43,964 nucleotides of DNA. Source: JAJPHY01 sp040754475 (GTDB lineage: Bacteria > Actinomycetota > UBA4738 > HRBIN12). Both the position numbers and the translations under genes were made by a program. Location: the NCBI GenBank assembly GCA_040754475.1, contig JBFMCN010000072.1, positions 1 to 43,964 of the forward strand, written 5' to 3'. The notes below the pieces were generated by a model that had not been told where the DNA came from, searched no databases, and saw only the letters and a program-made list of their open reading frames with translations. Each line of letters opens with the position of its first letter. The first letter of the stretch is position 1. Shown here one piece after another: positions 12,363 through 20,204 of this stretch.

Positions 12363-13283
12363 TCAGACCGCACCGAGGAGCCAGAGCAACAACGCCTTCT
12401 GCGTGTGCATCCGGTTCTCGGCCTGGTCCCACACGGCGGAGTGCGGGCCGTCGATCACCTCGTCCGTGATCTCGTGACCCCGGTGCGCAGGCAGGCAATG
12501 TAGGACCATGACGTCCTCCTTCGCCAGCTCGACCTTGCGCTGATCGAGCTGGTAGCCGGGGAAGACGAGGGCGCGCTCTTCCGCCTCGGCCTCCCGCCCC
12601 ATGCTCGCCCACACATCGGTGTACAGGACGTCCGCGTCCTCGCACGCCTGGACCGGATCGTTCAGCACCTCCACGGAGCCGCCCGTGGCCGCCGCTATCT
12701 CCTTGGCGCGATGGACGACCTGCGGGATGGGCTCGAAGCCCGGAGGAGTGGCGACGCGGACGTGCATGCCCGACTTGGCGCATCCGAGCAGCAACGAATG
12801 TGCCACGTTGTTACCGTCTCCCAGGTAGGCAAGGGTGCGGCCGGCCGGACCACCTTTGATCTCGCGGACTGTCAGCAAGTCGGCCAGGCACTGGCACGGG
12901 TGCGCGAAGTCAGACAGCGCATTGACCACCGGGATCGTCGCAGCTCGAGCCAGGAGCTCAAGCCGCTCCTGCTCGAAGGTTCGCAGGACGATCGCGTCGA
13001 CGTACCGGGACAGGACCCTTCCCGTGTCCTCGATCGTCTCCCCTCGACCGAGCTGAAGCTCTGCCGACGACAACGAGATCGGATGAGCTCCCGTCTGGGC
13101 GATGGCCATCTCGAACGAGACCCGGGTCCGTGTGGAGGGTTTCTCGAAGATCATCGCAACGGCCTTTCCGTGAAGCCGTCCCGCGTAGTCGTCGGGTGTG
13201 GCCTTGACTTTCGCCGCGAGATCCAGGAGGCCTATGAACTCGTCGGGCGTCAGGTCGTCGACGGATAGGAAATCGCGCTCCAC
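12363..13283 (-). CDS. argF: Ornithine carbamoyltransferase
   Basis: Makes citrulline from ornithine and carbamoyl phosphate in arginine synthesis. The 306 residues carry all signatures: STRTR (carbamoyl-phosphate binding), HPCQ, the DVWASMG segment of the ornithine loop, and HCLPAHRG with the catalytic Cys. The SMG-type loop separates it from aspartate carbamoyltransferase (pyrB is elsewhere in the window). The start is GTG at 13283. No Shine-Dalgarno precedes it; TACACT lies 6 bases upstream, so a leaderless mRNA is likely. No other arginine gene is nearby, whereas in many actinobacteria argF is in an argCJBDFRGH cluster after pheST. Confidence 0.96.
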   Translation of the reverse strand: MERDFLSVDDLTPDEFIGLLDLAAKVKATPDDYAGRLHGKAVAMIFEKPSTRTRVSFEMAIAQTGAHPISLSSAELQLGRGETIEDTGRVLSRYVDAIVLRTFEQERLELLARAATIPVVNALSDFAHPCQCLADLLTVREIKGGPAGRTLAYLGDGNNVAHSLLLGCAKSGMHVRVATPPGFEPIPQVVHRAKEIAAATGGSVEVLNDPVQACEDADVLYTDVWASMGREAEAEERALVFPGYQLDQRKVELAKEDVMVLHCLPAHRGHEITDEVIDGPHSAVWDQAENRMHTQKALLLWLLGAV

Positions 13284-13289
13284 GGGCGC

Positions 13290-13295
13290 AGTGTA
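13290..13295 (-). promoter_or_regulatory. Probable -10 element of argF (leaderless type)
   Basis: TACACT ends 6 bases before the argF GTG. No -35 is recognisable. A start of transcription about 7 bases downstream would fall on the start codon itself. Confidence 0.45.
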
Positions 13296-13334
13296 TCCCG
13301 ACTCGAATTCCGGCCGCGCGTCGATCCCGGGAAG

Positions 13335-15719
13335 CTAGCCCGAACGGAGCTCGGCGCCGAACTCCCCCGCCAGGCGTTCGACTGCCCGAGCCACAGCGAC
13401 CGACGCATCCTCGTCGGTAAGTGTGCGGTCGGGAGCGCGGAAGTCGATCGCGAATGCCAGGCTCTTCTTGCCCTCCGGCAACGGTGCCCCCGCGTGTACG
13501 TCGAAGAGCGTGCACGAGTCGAGGAGGTCCCCCACCGCTTCTTCGAGCGCGGCCCGAACCGCTGCTGCCGGGATGCCCGCGTCCAGAGTGAAGGCCAGGT
13601 CGCGGCGGACGGGGGGGAAGCGAGGAACGTCACGATATCTCACTCCCGGCCCCGCATGCAGGGCAGCAGCCTCGACGTCCAGCTCGAACACCGCTACCCG
13701 ATCCGGAAGGTCGAGCGGTTTCGCCAGGGCCGGATGCAGCTCGCCGATCACGCCCACCACATCCCCCGAGACGACGACCTCCGAGGACCGGCCGGCATGG
13801 AAGGGCCGGCCCAAGGTATCTCCGAGGTGCCAGTCCCCCACCGATAGCGCCTCCATCAACGCCTCAAGCGCACCCCTGGCGTCGAAGAAGTCGAGGACGC
13901 GCGGCCCGCCGTACAGTCCCTGACGGGCGGGCCCGGTGATCGCCGCTGCGACGACCTCGCGCTCTTCGATCGGGTCGGATGCGCGGAACACGTGTCCGAC
14001 CTCGAACAGTGCCGCCCCGCGAGCTCCTCGGTACAGGGTCCCGGTGAGTGCGCGCAACAGGTTGGGGATCAGGCTCGTGCGCAGGAACGGCTCGCCTGCG
14101 GAAGGAGGGTTAGCCAGCCTGACCCCGCCTGCGTGTCCCATCAACTCGAGGTCGGAGGCCGAGGCGAACGACAGCGACAGAGCCTCCCGCAAACCGGCCC
14201 GCACCAGTGTCTCGCGGACTCTACGACGGAGCGCATAGCTGGGGCCGGCGTCGCCGGCCTGCTTGATCCCGGGGAGCGTGGCGCGCACGCTCTCGTACCC
14301 CTGGACGCGGACCACCTCTTCGATGAGATCCTCCTCGCGCTCCAGGTCCGGGCGGTAGCTCGGCACCTCGACAACCACCGACCCCTCGGCCTTCTCGACC
14401 CCGACGCCCAGGCGTCCGAACACGTCCACGATCTCGTCCGTCGAGACCTCGTGTCCGATCACCAGGGAGGCGCGTTCCGAACGAATCGCCAGTCGCTTCC
14501 GTTCCGGCGCACCTCCCACGTCGATCGCACCGGCGAGAACGGTCCCTCCCCCGCTCCAACCGATCATCAGCCGGGCCGCCCGATCGGCGGCTGGTGCGAC
14601 CGCTTCGGGATCGGCGCCCCGGGAGAAGCGCATGGAGGCCTCGGTGGGCAGCATGAGCCGCCGCGAGGTGCGCATGATGCCCCGGGGCTCGAAGTACGCC
14701 GACTCGAGCAGCACGTCGGTCGTCGTCTCAGACACCTCGGCGGTGGCCGACCCCATCACCCCCGCGATCGCGACCGACTTCGTCCGGTCGGCGATGACCA
14801 GATCGTCAGACCCCAGCTCTCGCTCCACTTCGTCGAGGGTCACCAGTCGCTCGCCGTTCGTCGCCCTCCGCACGACGATGCCTCGCCCCTCGAGCAGGTC
14901 AAGGTCGAACGGGTGCATCGGCTGCCCCATCTCGAGCATCACGTAGTTCGTTGCGTCCACAACGTTCGACAGGGGCCTCATCCCGGCGGCAGTGAGACGA
15001 GCCTGCACGGGGATGGGGGACGCTCCGATCCTCACCCCTCGGATCACCCGCGCCAGATAGCGCGGGCAGCGCTCAAGATCCCGGATCTCCACGGACGCAG
15101 CCTCCGAGGCCGACCCGCCGCCTTCGGCGACCGACGTGTCGGGAGGTGTGAAGGGAACCCCGGTGGCCGCCGAGACCTCCCGCGCCACCCCGACGACCGA
15201 AAGCTCATCGGGACGGTTCGTCTCGATCTCCAGGTCCAGCACGACGTCGTCTAGGCCAAAGGCCGCTTTGAAGTCGGCGCCGGGGGCGCTGGGTGGGTCG
15301 TGCGGGGCCAACACCAGGATCCCGGAATGGTCCGCGGACAGGCCCAGCTCCCGCGCCGAGCAAATCATTCCCTCGGACAGGACGCCGCGGATCTTGCGAC
15401 TTTCGAGCGGCTCCGGCAGTGCTGGGACCCGCGCTCCCGGACCCGCGTACGGAACGAGGTCGCCAGGTCCCATGTTGCGCACGCCGACGACGACTTCGCG
15501 CTCAGTCGACCCTATGTCGATCCGGGCCAGGCACAACCTGTCGGAGGACGGATGGTCACGAACCTCAAGGACTCGAGCGACGACCACCCCCTCCAGCCCT
15601 TCCCACGGACGTAGGACGGACTCCACGTGCATGCCCTTGCCCGCAAGGAGCCCCCCCAGGGCGTCCGGCGAGAGGTCGATCGGGCAGAACTCCCGCAACC
15701 AGGAGAGGACGATCTTCAC
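13335..15719 (-). CDS. pheT: Phenylalanyl-tRNA synthetase beta chain
   Basis: Beta subunit of the alpha2-beta2 enzyme that charges tRNA-Phe. Its 794 residues are the usual length. The start KIVLSWLREFCPIDLSPDAL is followed by the EMAP-like tRNA-binding domain (VVVARVLEVRDHPSSDRLCL), the B3/B4 editing region (LEIETNRPDELSVVGVAREV), the B5 domain, the catalytic-like core, and a C-terminal FDX-ACB domain beginning near RYRDVPRFPPVRRDLAF. The start is GTG at 15719; it overlaps the pheS stop, so the two are translationally coupled. Open frame further upstream lies inside pheS and was not used. Confidence 0.96.
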   Translation of the reverse strand: MKIVLSWLREFCPIDLSPDALGGLLAGKGMHVESVLRPWEGLEGVVVARVLEVRDHPSSDRLCLARIDIGSTEREVVVGVRNMGPGDLVPYAGPGARVPALPEPLESRKIRGVLSEGMICSARELGLSADHSGILVLAPHDPPSAPGADFKAAFGLDDVVLDLEIETNRPDELSVVGVAREVSAATGVPFTPPDTSVAEGGGSASEAASVEIRDLERCPRYLARVIRGVRIGASPIPVQARLTAAGMRPLSNVVDATNYVMLEMGQPMHPFDLDLLEGRGIVVRRATNGERLVTLDEVERELGSDDLVIADRTKSVAIAGVMGSATAEVSETTTDVLLESAYFEPRGIMRTSRRLMLPTEASMRFSRGADPEAVAPAADRAARLMIGWSGGGTVLAGAIDVGGAPERKRLAIRSERASLVIGHEVSTDEIVDVFGRLGVGVEKAEGSVVVEVPSYRPDLEREEDLIEEVVRVQGYESVRATLPGIKQAGDAGPSYALRRRVRETLVRAGLREALSLSFASASDLELMGHAGGVRLANPPSAGEPFLRTSLIPNLLRALTGTLYRGARGAALFEVGHVFRASDPIEEREVVAAAITGPARQGLYGGPRVLDFFDARGALEALMEALSVGDWHLGDTLGRPFHAGRSSEVVVSGDVVGVIGELHPALAKPLDLPDRVAVFELDVEAAALHAGPGVRYRDVPRFPPVRRDLAFTLDAGIPAAAVRAALEEAVGDLLDSCTLFDVHAGAPLPEGKKSLAFAIDFRAPDRTLTDEDASVAVARAVERLAGEFGAELRSG

Positions 15720-16774
15720 GCGATTCCCTCGAACTGCTCCAGGAACCGGCCGTCGTTCTCCCACAGCGAACGGATGTCGGGGATACCGAAGCGGATCATC
15801 GCCATTCGGTCGTATCCGCCGCCAAACGCGAAGCCGGTGTACCGCTCGGGGTCGTAGCCGACGTTCTCCAGCACCTTGGGATGAACCATCCCGGCGCCCA
15901 AGGTCTCGATCCAGCCTGTGTACCCGCAGGTCCGACACCCGGAGCTGTTGCAGGCGAAGCACGATACCTCCACCTGCGCCCCAGGCTCGACGAACGGGAA
16001 GAAGGACGGCGTGAGCCGCACCTGCTGCGCGGGTCCGAGTAACGCTCGGTAGAACGTCTCAAGAGTCCCTTTCAAGTCCGCGAAGGAGATCCCCTCGTCG
16101 ACCGCCAACCCCTCGACCTGGTGGAAGACGGGCATGTTCTTGGCGGTCATCTCCTCGTTCCGGAACACGCGACCGGGGACTATCACGTACACGGGGGGCC
16201 GCTGTGCCTCCATCGTGCGGATCTGCATCGGGGACGTGTGGGTCCGAAGAACAAGCTCTGGATGGCCCGGCACGTCAAGGAAGGTCGTGTCCATCAAAGT
16301 CCGAGCAGGGTGGTCGGGCGGTATGTTGAGAGCGTCGAAGTTGTGCCACTGGTCCTCGACCTCGGGACCCTCGACGACTCGATAGCCCATCCGCGTGAAG
16401 ATGTCGACGATCTCGTACTGGACGATCGTCAGGGGGTGCAGCGACCCGGAGCGCAGCCGCCTCCCCGGCAGGGAGACGTCGACCGCGTCCACCTCGAGCA
16501 GCCGCGCTTCCTCCATCCCAGACAGGATGCGCCAGCGCTCGTCGAGCGCCGTCTGAAGTGCAGAACGGACCTCGTTCGCAACCATCCCGACACGCCTTCG
16601 GTCCTCCTCTCCGAAGGACCCGAGCGAGCGCTGAACATCCGTGAAGCGGGCCTTGCGACCAAGCAGCGAGACCTTGGCGGCCTCCAGCTCGTCGGTCGAG
16701 CTCACTTCCGCGATCAGCAAGAGGCCACGGGTACGCTCCGCTTCGAGGATGCGAAGAGCTTCCTGCGGATCCAT
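15716..16774 (-). CDS. pheS: Phenylalanyl-tRNA synthetase alpha chain
   Basis: Catalytic subunit, 352 residues. An N-terminal coiled coil (about 1-90) precedes the class II core, with RRLRSGSLHPLTIVQ, GPEVEDQWHNFDALNIPPDH, RTHTSPMQIRTM, PGRVFRNEEM and FAFGGGYDRMAMIRFGIPDI. A four-cysteine cluster (CFACNSSGCRTC) sits in the usual loop. The start ATG at 16774 gives the standard N-terminus. No Shine-Dalgarno is present, but TAGACT lies 9 bases upstream, suggesting a leaderless mRNA independent of the methyltransferase gene upstream. Confidence 0.96.
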   Translation of the reverse strand: MDPQEALRILEAERTRGLLLIAEVSSTDELEAAKVSLLGRKARFTDVQRSLGSFGEEDRRRVGMVANEVRSALQTALDERWRILSGMEEARLLEVDAVDVSLPGRRLRSGSLHPLTIVQYEIVDIFTRMGYRVVEGPEVEDQWHNFDALNIPPDHPARTLMDTTFLDVPGHPELVLRTHTSPMQIRTMEAQRPPVYVIVPGRVFRNEEMTAKNMPVFHQVEGLAVDEGISFADLKGTLETFYRALLGPAQQVRLTPSFFPFVEPGAQVEVSCFACNSSGCRTCGYTGWIETLGAGMVHPKVLENVGYDPERYTGFAFGGGYDRMAMIRFGIPDIRSLWENDGRFLEQFEGIA

Positions 16775-16783
16775 GGCCCCGCG

Positions 16784-16789
16784 AGTCTA
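16784..16789 (-). promoter_or_regulatory. Probable -10 element of pheS (leaderless type)
   Basis: TAGACT, a common actinobacterial -10, ends 9 bases before the pheS ATG, in the gap after the methyltransferase-fusion gene. No -35 was found. Confidence 0.45.
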
Positions 16790-16803
16790 GCAAGCGCCCC
16801 TGC

Positions 16804-18243
16804 TCAGGCGGTTTGCCCGCCTGCCAACGGGACCTCGTACCGGAAGCGCAGACCCTCGTCCACCTCGACGGTGACCGTTCCTCTCTGCGCCTCGGCGACA
16901 CCGCGGGCCACGTAGAGTCCGATCTTGCTGCCGCCGCTGGTCCCCGGGGGTCTCGGTAGGAACAGCATCGCCGCTTCTTCGGCCGGGATCTCCGTCCCCT
17001 TCCTGAAGACTTCCACTGACAGACGCCCCTCGCGCACGGCGCCCTGCACGCGGACCGACCCCTCCTGCCCCCACCAGACCTCCGCCTCCACGAAAGCCTC
17101 GATCGCGAGCTGCAGGCGCTCCGGATCGACCAGGGCCTCGACGTAGCCTCCTTCCCACTCGATGCGCGGGTGCTCGGGATCGCGAGCTGCCGCCTCCTGA
17201 ACGCGACCCACGAGCTCGCCGACGTTCACGAGTTCGGGGAACGCTTCCAGATTCCCTGCTGCGACCCGTGCCGCGTCGACGAGCTGACGAACGCTCATGT
17301 TGAGGCGGTCAGTGTCGTAGACGATCCCCTGCAGCATCACCGACCGCTGCTCCTCGGTCAGCTGCTCCCACCTGGTGGACAGGGCGTAGCCGAACCCCTT
17401 CATGGCCGTAAGCGGAGAGCGGATGTCGTGCGCGGCGGCGGCGATGACAGTCTCCAGGCCGACCCGGCGCCCCTCGCGTCGCTGGCGGGCCCACTCGAAG
17501 AGACAGACCGTCGCGGCCGCGGCCAGGTTCAGCGACTCGGAACCCCTCTGCATCGGTACGCGGACCATCGCGTCGGCAAGGGCGACGACCTCGTCGGGCA
17601 GCCCCCAGGCCTCGTTCCCGAACAGGAAGGCCGTCGGGCCGGTCAGGTCGAGCCCGTACAGGTCGGTGTCCCCCCCGGCGTCCATCGCGAGGACGCGCCC
17701 GCCGCGCGCGCGAACGGCGTCGACTGCCTCTTCCGTGCCCGGCCCCCGCACGACCGGCACGTGGTATAGGGACCCAGCGGAGGCGCGTACGGTCTTCGGG
17801 TTGTAGACGTCGACGGAGGAAGAAGTGAAGACCACTGCGTCCGCGCCGGCCGCCGCCGCAGACCGGAGCACAGTGCCTGCATTGCCCGGATCGCGGACCG
17901 CGTGCAGCAGGGCGACACACGCCGGCTCGGCCGCGAGGGAACCGAGCGGAACGTCGACGAACGGTGCTACCGCAACCAGCCCCTGCGGTGTCACCGTTGA
18001 GGTGAGCCTCGCCATCACGCCTTCACTCACGCGATGGATCTCCACTCCCGAGGCGCGAGCTTGATCGACGAGCGGGTGCGGCTCGGAGGTGTGGAACATC
18101 GAGGTCGGTCGAGCAGCCGAGGCGAGCGCCTCGCCGACGGCCTGGGCGCCCTCGACGAGGAATTGGCCCTCGCGTTCGCGGAAGGCGCGCTTCTTCAGCT
18201 TGACGGCCGCCGCGATCCTCGGGTTCTTGAGCGAGGTGATCAC
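16804..18243 (-). CDS. rRNA 2'-O-methyltransferase (SpoU/TrmH) fused to a histidine-kinase-like module
   Basis: One uninterrupted 479-codon frame holds two proteins' worth of domains. Residues 1-255 form a SPOUT 2'-O-ribose methyltransferase: N-terminal substrate-binding part (ITSLKNPRI, GQFLVEGAQAVGEAL), motif 1 RDPGNAGTVLRSA (117-129), motif 2 FLFGNEAWGL (206-215) and motif 3 ESLNLAAAATVCLFE (236-250), which make the SAM-binding knot. Residues 265-330 resemble a kinase dimerisation domain with the H-box AHDIRSPLTAMKGF (His272). Residues 340-475 resemble a HATPase domain, but the N-box Asn is missing (AFVEAEVWWG), the D-box DxGxG is lost (FRKGTEIP) and only part of the G2 loop remains (GGSKIGLYVAR). 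GTG at 18243 was chosen because GGAGGGGGAGG precedes it. It occupies the slot of tsnR between rplT and pheS. Confidence 0.85.
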   Translation of the reverse strand: MITSLKNPRIAAAVKLKKRAFREREGQFLVEGAQAVGEALASAARPTSMFHTSEPHPLVDQARASGVEIHRVSEGVMARLTSTVTPQGLVAVAPFVDVPLGSLAAEPACVALLHAVRDPGNAGTVLRSAAAAGADAVVFTSSSVDVYNPKTVRASAGSLYHVPVVRGPGTEEAVDAVRARGGRVLAMDAGGDTDLYGLDLTGPTAFLFGNEAWGLPDEVVALADAMVRVPMQRGSESLNLAAAATVCLFEWARQRREGRRVGLETVIAAAAHDIRSPLTAMKGFGYALSTRWEQLTEEQRSVMLQGIVYDTDRLNMSVRQLVDAARVAAGNLEAFPELVNVGELVGRVQEAAARDPEHPRIEWEGGYVEALVDPERLQLAIEAFVEAEVWWGQEGSVRVQGAVREGRLSVEVFRKGTEIPAEEAAMLFLPRPPGTSGGSKIGLYVARGVAEAQRGTVTVEVDEGLRFRYEVPLAGGQTA

Positions 18244-18279
18244 GCCTCCCCCTCCACCGGCCGGCCCGGCCACAAGGGG

Positions 18280-18285
18280 ATTGTA
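18280..18285 (-). promoter_or_regulatory. Possible -10 element of the methyltransferase-fusion gene
   Basis: TACAAT lies in the rplT-methyltransferase gap, about 36 bases before the GTG, leaving room for a short leader with the GGAGGGGGAGG ribosome site. The -35 is not clear. If used, the fusion gene can be transcribed apart from infC-rpmI-rplT. Confidence 0.4.
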
Positions 18286-18312
18286 GGGTTGCGCGGCCGC
18301 AGGTTCGCGCAG

Positions 18313-18672
18313 CTAGACGGAAAGCGCGTCTTTGGCAGCCTGAACGAGCCCAGCGAAGGCGGCCGGGTCGTTCACGGCGAGGTCGGCCAGCGTCTTGCGG
18401 TCGAGCTCTATGCCCGCAAGCCCAAGACCGCGGACCATCTGTGAGTACGAGAGACCGTGCTGCCGCGCGCCGGCGCCGATTCGCGTGATCCAGAGGCGCC
18501 GGAACTGCCCTTTGCGATCCCGGCGGTCTCGGTAGGCGTACATGCCGGAGTGCATCACCTGCTCCTTGGCCACCCGGAAGCGGCGAGAGCGAGCTCCGAA
18601 GTAGCCCCTCGCCTGCGCAAGGGTCTCCCGGCGCTTCTTCTTGGCGTGGACGGCTCGCTTCACCCTCGCCAC
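18313..18672 (-). CDS. rplT: Ribosomal protein L20
   Basis: Large-subunit assembly protein binding 23S domain I. The 119 residues start MARVKRAVHAKKKRRETL and include ARGYFGARSRRFRVAKEQV, YAYRDRRDRKGQFRRLWI and RIGAGARQHGLSYSQMVRGL, all typical of L20; Lys and Arg are abundant in the N-terminal half. It is the last ribosomal gene of the infC-rpmI-rplT operon, three bases after rpmI. In other bacteria L20 represses this operon through the infC leader; I see no clear L20 mimic here. Confidence 0.97.
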   Translation of the reverse strand: MARVKRAVHAKKKRRETLAQARGYFGARSRRFRVAKEQVMHSGMYAYRDRRDRKGQFRRLWITRIGAGARQHGLSYSQMVRGLGLAGIELDRKTLADLAVNDPAAFAGLVQAAKDALSV

Positions 18673-18675
18673 TTC

Positions 18676-18867
18676 CTAACCCCCCAGCAGCCGGCGCGCC
18701 GTGCGCCGCTCAGAAGTGACCTCGGACATGCCCTCGATCCGCCGACGGCGACCACCGCTCTTCTTCGTCAGGAAGTGGTTGCCCGTGGCTTTCCGGTGCA
18801 GGACCTTCCCGCTGCGCGTGATCCGGAACCGCTTGGCGGCACCGCGGTGCGTCTTCATCTTCGGCAT
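18676..18867 (-). CDS. rpmI: Ribosomal protein L35
   Basis: Small basic large-subunit protein of 63 residues. MPKMKTHRGAAKRFRITRSG and KVLHRKATGNHFLTKKS are the family signature. It lies four bases after infC and three before rplT, the invariant infC-rpmI-rplT order. Confidence 0.97.
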   Translation of the reverse strand: MPKMKTHRGAAKRFRITRSGKVLHRKATGNHFLTKKSGGRRRRIEGMSEVTSERRTARRLLGG

Positions 18868-18871
18868 CTAC

Positions 18872-19435
<564 letters not shown>

Positions 19436-19449
19436 CCCGCATCACCTCC
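19436..19449 (-). promoter_or_regulatory. infC ribosome binding site with out-of-frame mini-ORF
   Basis: GGAGGTGA (19449-19442) is a near-perfect anti-Shine-Dalgarno match, 9 bases ahead of the GUC start. An ATG at 19442-19440 lies only two bases after GGAGG and in another frame; it would encode five residues ending in a TGA inside the infC N-terminus. This site supports the GUC choice. Confidence 0.6.
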
Positions 19450-19459
19450 CTCGAAAGGA

Positions 19460-19484
19460 AAGCACCGACCCGCGGCCGGTGCTT
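19460..19484 (-). promoter_or_regulatory. Attenuator-like hairpin in the infC leader
   Basis: The leader RNA forms AAGCACCG / CGGTGCTT (8 bp, 9-base loop), followed by TCCTTTC. This looks like an intrinsic terminator placed between promoter and infC. A competing helix is possible: GTGCT at 19495-19491 can pair with AGCAC of the 5' arm (19483-19479). The arrangement suggests transcriptional attenuation, but the T-run is short and the pairing is predicted by eye. Confidence 0.5.
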
Positions 19485-19512
19485 CGCAGTAGCACGCCGA
19501 ACCTTCCTGCAG

Positions 19513-19542
19513 AGTATAGGTGCGCCCGGGCACGGCTGTCGA
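19513..19542 (-). promoter_or_regulatory. Promoter of the infC-rpmI-rplT operon
   Basis: TCGACA (19542-19537), 18-base spacer, TATACT (19518-19513). This is among the best promoters in the window. The predicted start near 19506 leaves a leader of about 70 bases with the attenuator-like hairpin. Confidence 0.7.
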
Positions 19543-19577
19543 CGGACGGCCGGCGAACCGGGGCGAGCCAGGGCCGA

Positions 19578-19784
19578 CTAAGAGATGGTGCGGACGTTGG
19601 CAGCCTGCTTCCCCTTCGGCCCCTCAACGACTTCGAACTCGACCTCCTGGCCCTCGGTGAGGGTTCGGAAGCCATCCATCTCGATCGCGGAGAAGTGGAC
19701 GAACACGTCGTCCCCATCTGGACGGGAGATGAACCCGTAGCCCTTCTCGTTGCTGAACCACTTGACCGTACCTTGCGTCGCCAA
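19578..19784 (-). CDS. cspA: Cold-shock domain protein (CspA family)
   Basis: Small RNA-binding OB-fold protein, 68 residues, that melts mRNA structure. It has RNP1-like KGYGFISRP and RNP2-like DVFVHFSAI, then GPKGKQAANVRTIS at the end. The start is TTG at 19784: GGAGG lies 5 bases upstream and the product then begins (M)ATQGTVKWF, the family N-terminus. An ATG further upstream (19841) would add an unlikely 19-residue tail and overlap the promoter. It stands alone between the rib operon and infC. Confidence 0.95.
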   Translation of the reverse strand: MATQGTVKWFSNEKGYGFISRPDGDDVFVHFSAIEMDGFRTLTEGQEVEFEVVEGPKGKQAANVRTIS

Positions 19785-19812
19785 TCCGACCTCCTGTGCG
19801 TGAAGCCGCGCG

Positions 19813-19841
19813 AATGTAGCACGGGTCCCGTTGGTAGACAA
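19813..19841 (-). promoter_or_regulatory. Promoter of cspA
   Basis: TTGTCT (19841-19836), 17-base spacer, TACATT (19818-19813) with TGC before it (extended -10). Predicted leader about 20 bases, with GGAGG. There is no long 5' leader of the E. coli cspA type. Confidence 0.6.
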
Positions 19842-19853
19842 AGATCCTGGGCC

Positions 19854-20204
19854 TCACCAGTCCGACTCGAGCGGGCGGCCGTAGTCGTCTTCCAGCCGCA
19901 GCGTGTCGTCTTCGGTCGTGAACCCGTAGGCGATCTCGAGGACCCGGCCGCCAACCTCTCCGTTGTTCGTAATACGGTGGGTCGTCTCCGCCGACACGAT
20001 GTACTCCTCGCCCGGAGCCGCCGCCACGACGCGGTTGCCGATCTGAAGCGTGAGACCGGGATCGAGCACCACCCACACCTCGTCCCGCATCTGGTGGTAG
20101 TGAACGCTCGTCTCCTGCCCCGGCTCCACGCTGATGACACGCACGGATGACGGCTGGTTCAGCGCGTACGTAACGACCTTCCCCCATGGCTTGTCGATGA
20201 TCAT
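19854..20204 (-). CDS. Small cupin, mannose-6-phosphate isomerase type II-like
   Basis: A 116-residue single-domain cupin. SVHYHQMRDEVWVVL gives the HxH...E metal ligands of motif 1 and AETTHRITNNGE the His of motif 2. The start IIDKPWGKVVTYA is typical of the C-terminal domain of GDP-mannose pyrophosphorylase/PMI type II proteins. Substrate unknown: sugar-phosphate isomerase activity is possible, but stand-alone members are poorly characterised. Its ATG overlaps the ribH stop (ATGA), so it is translated as the last gene of the riboflavin operon. No riboflavin step is missing that would obviously need it. Confidence 0.85.
   Translation of the reverse strand: MIIDKPWGKVVTYALNQPSSVRVISVEPGQETSVHYHQMRDEVWVVLDPGLTLQIGNRVVAAAPGEEYIVSAETTHRITNNGEVGGRVLEIAYGFTTEDDTLRLEDDYGRPLESDW

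Noticed and set aside
18243..18273. ATG at 18273 as start of the methyltransferase fusion
   Set aside because: It would translate the GGAGGGGGAGG ribosome site into a poly-Gly tail; GTG 18243 gives the family N-terminus ITSLKNPRI.
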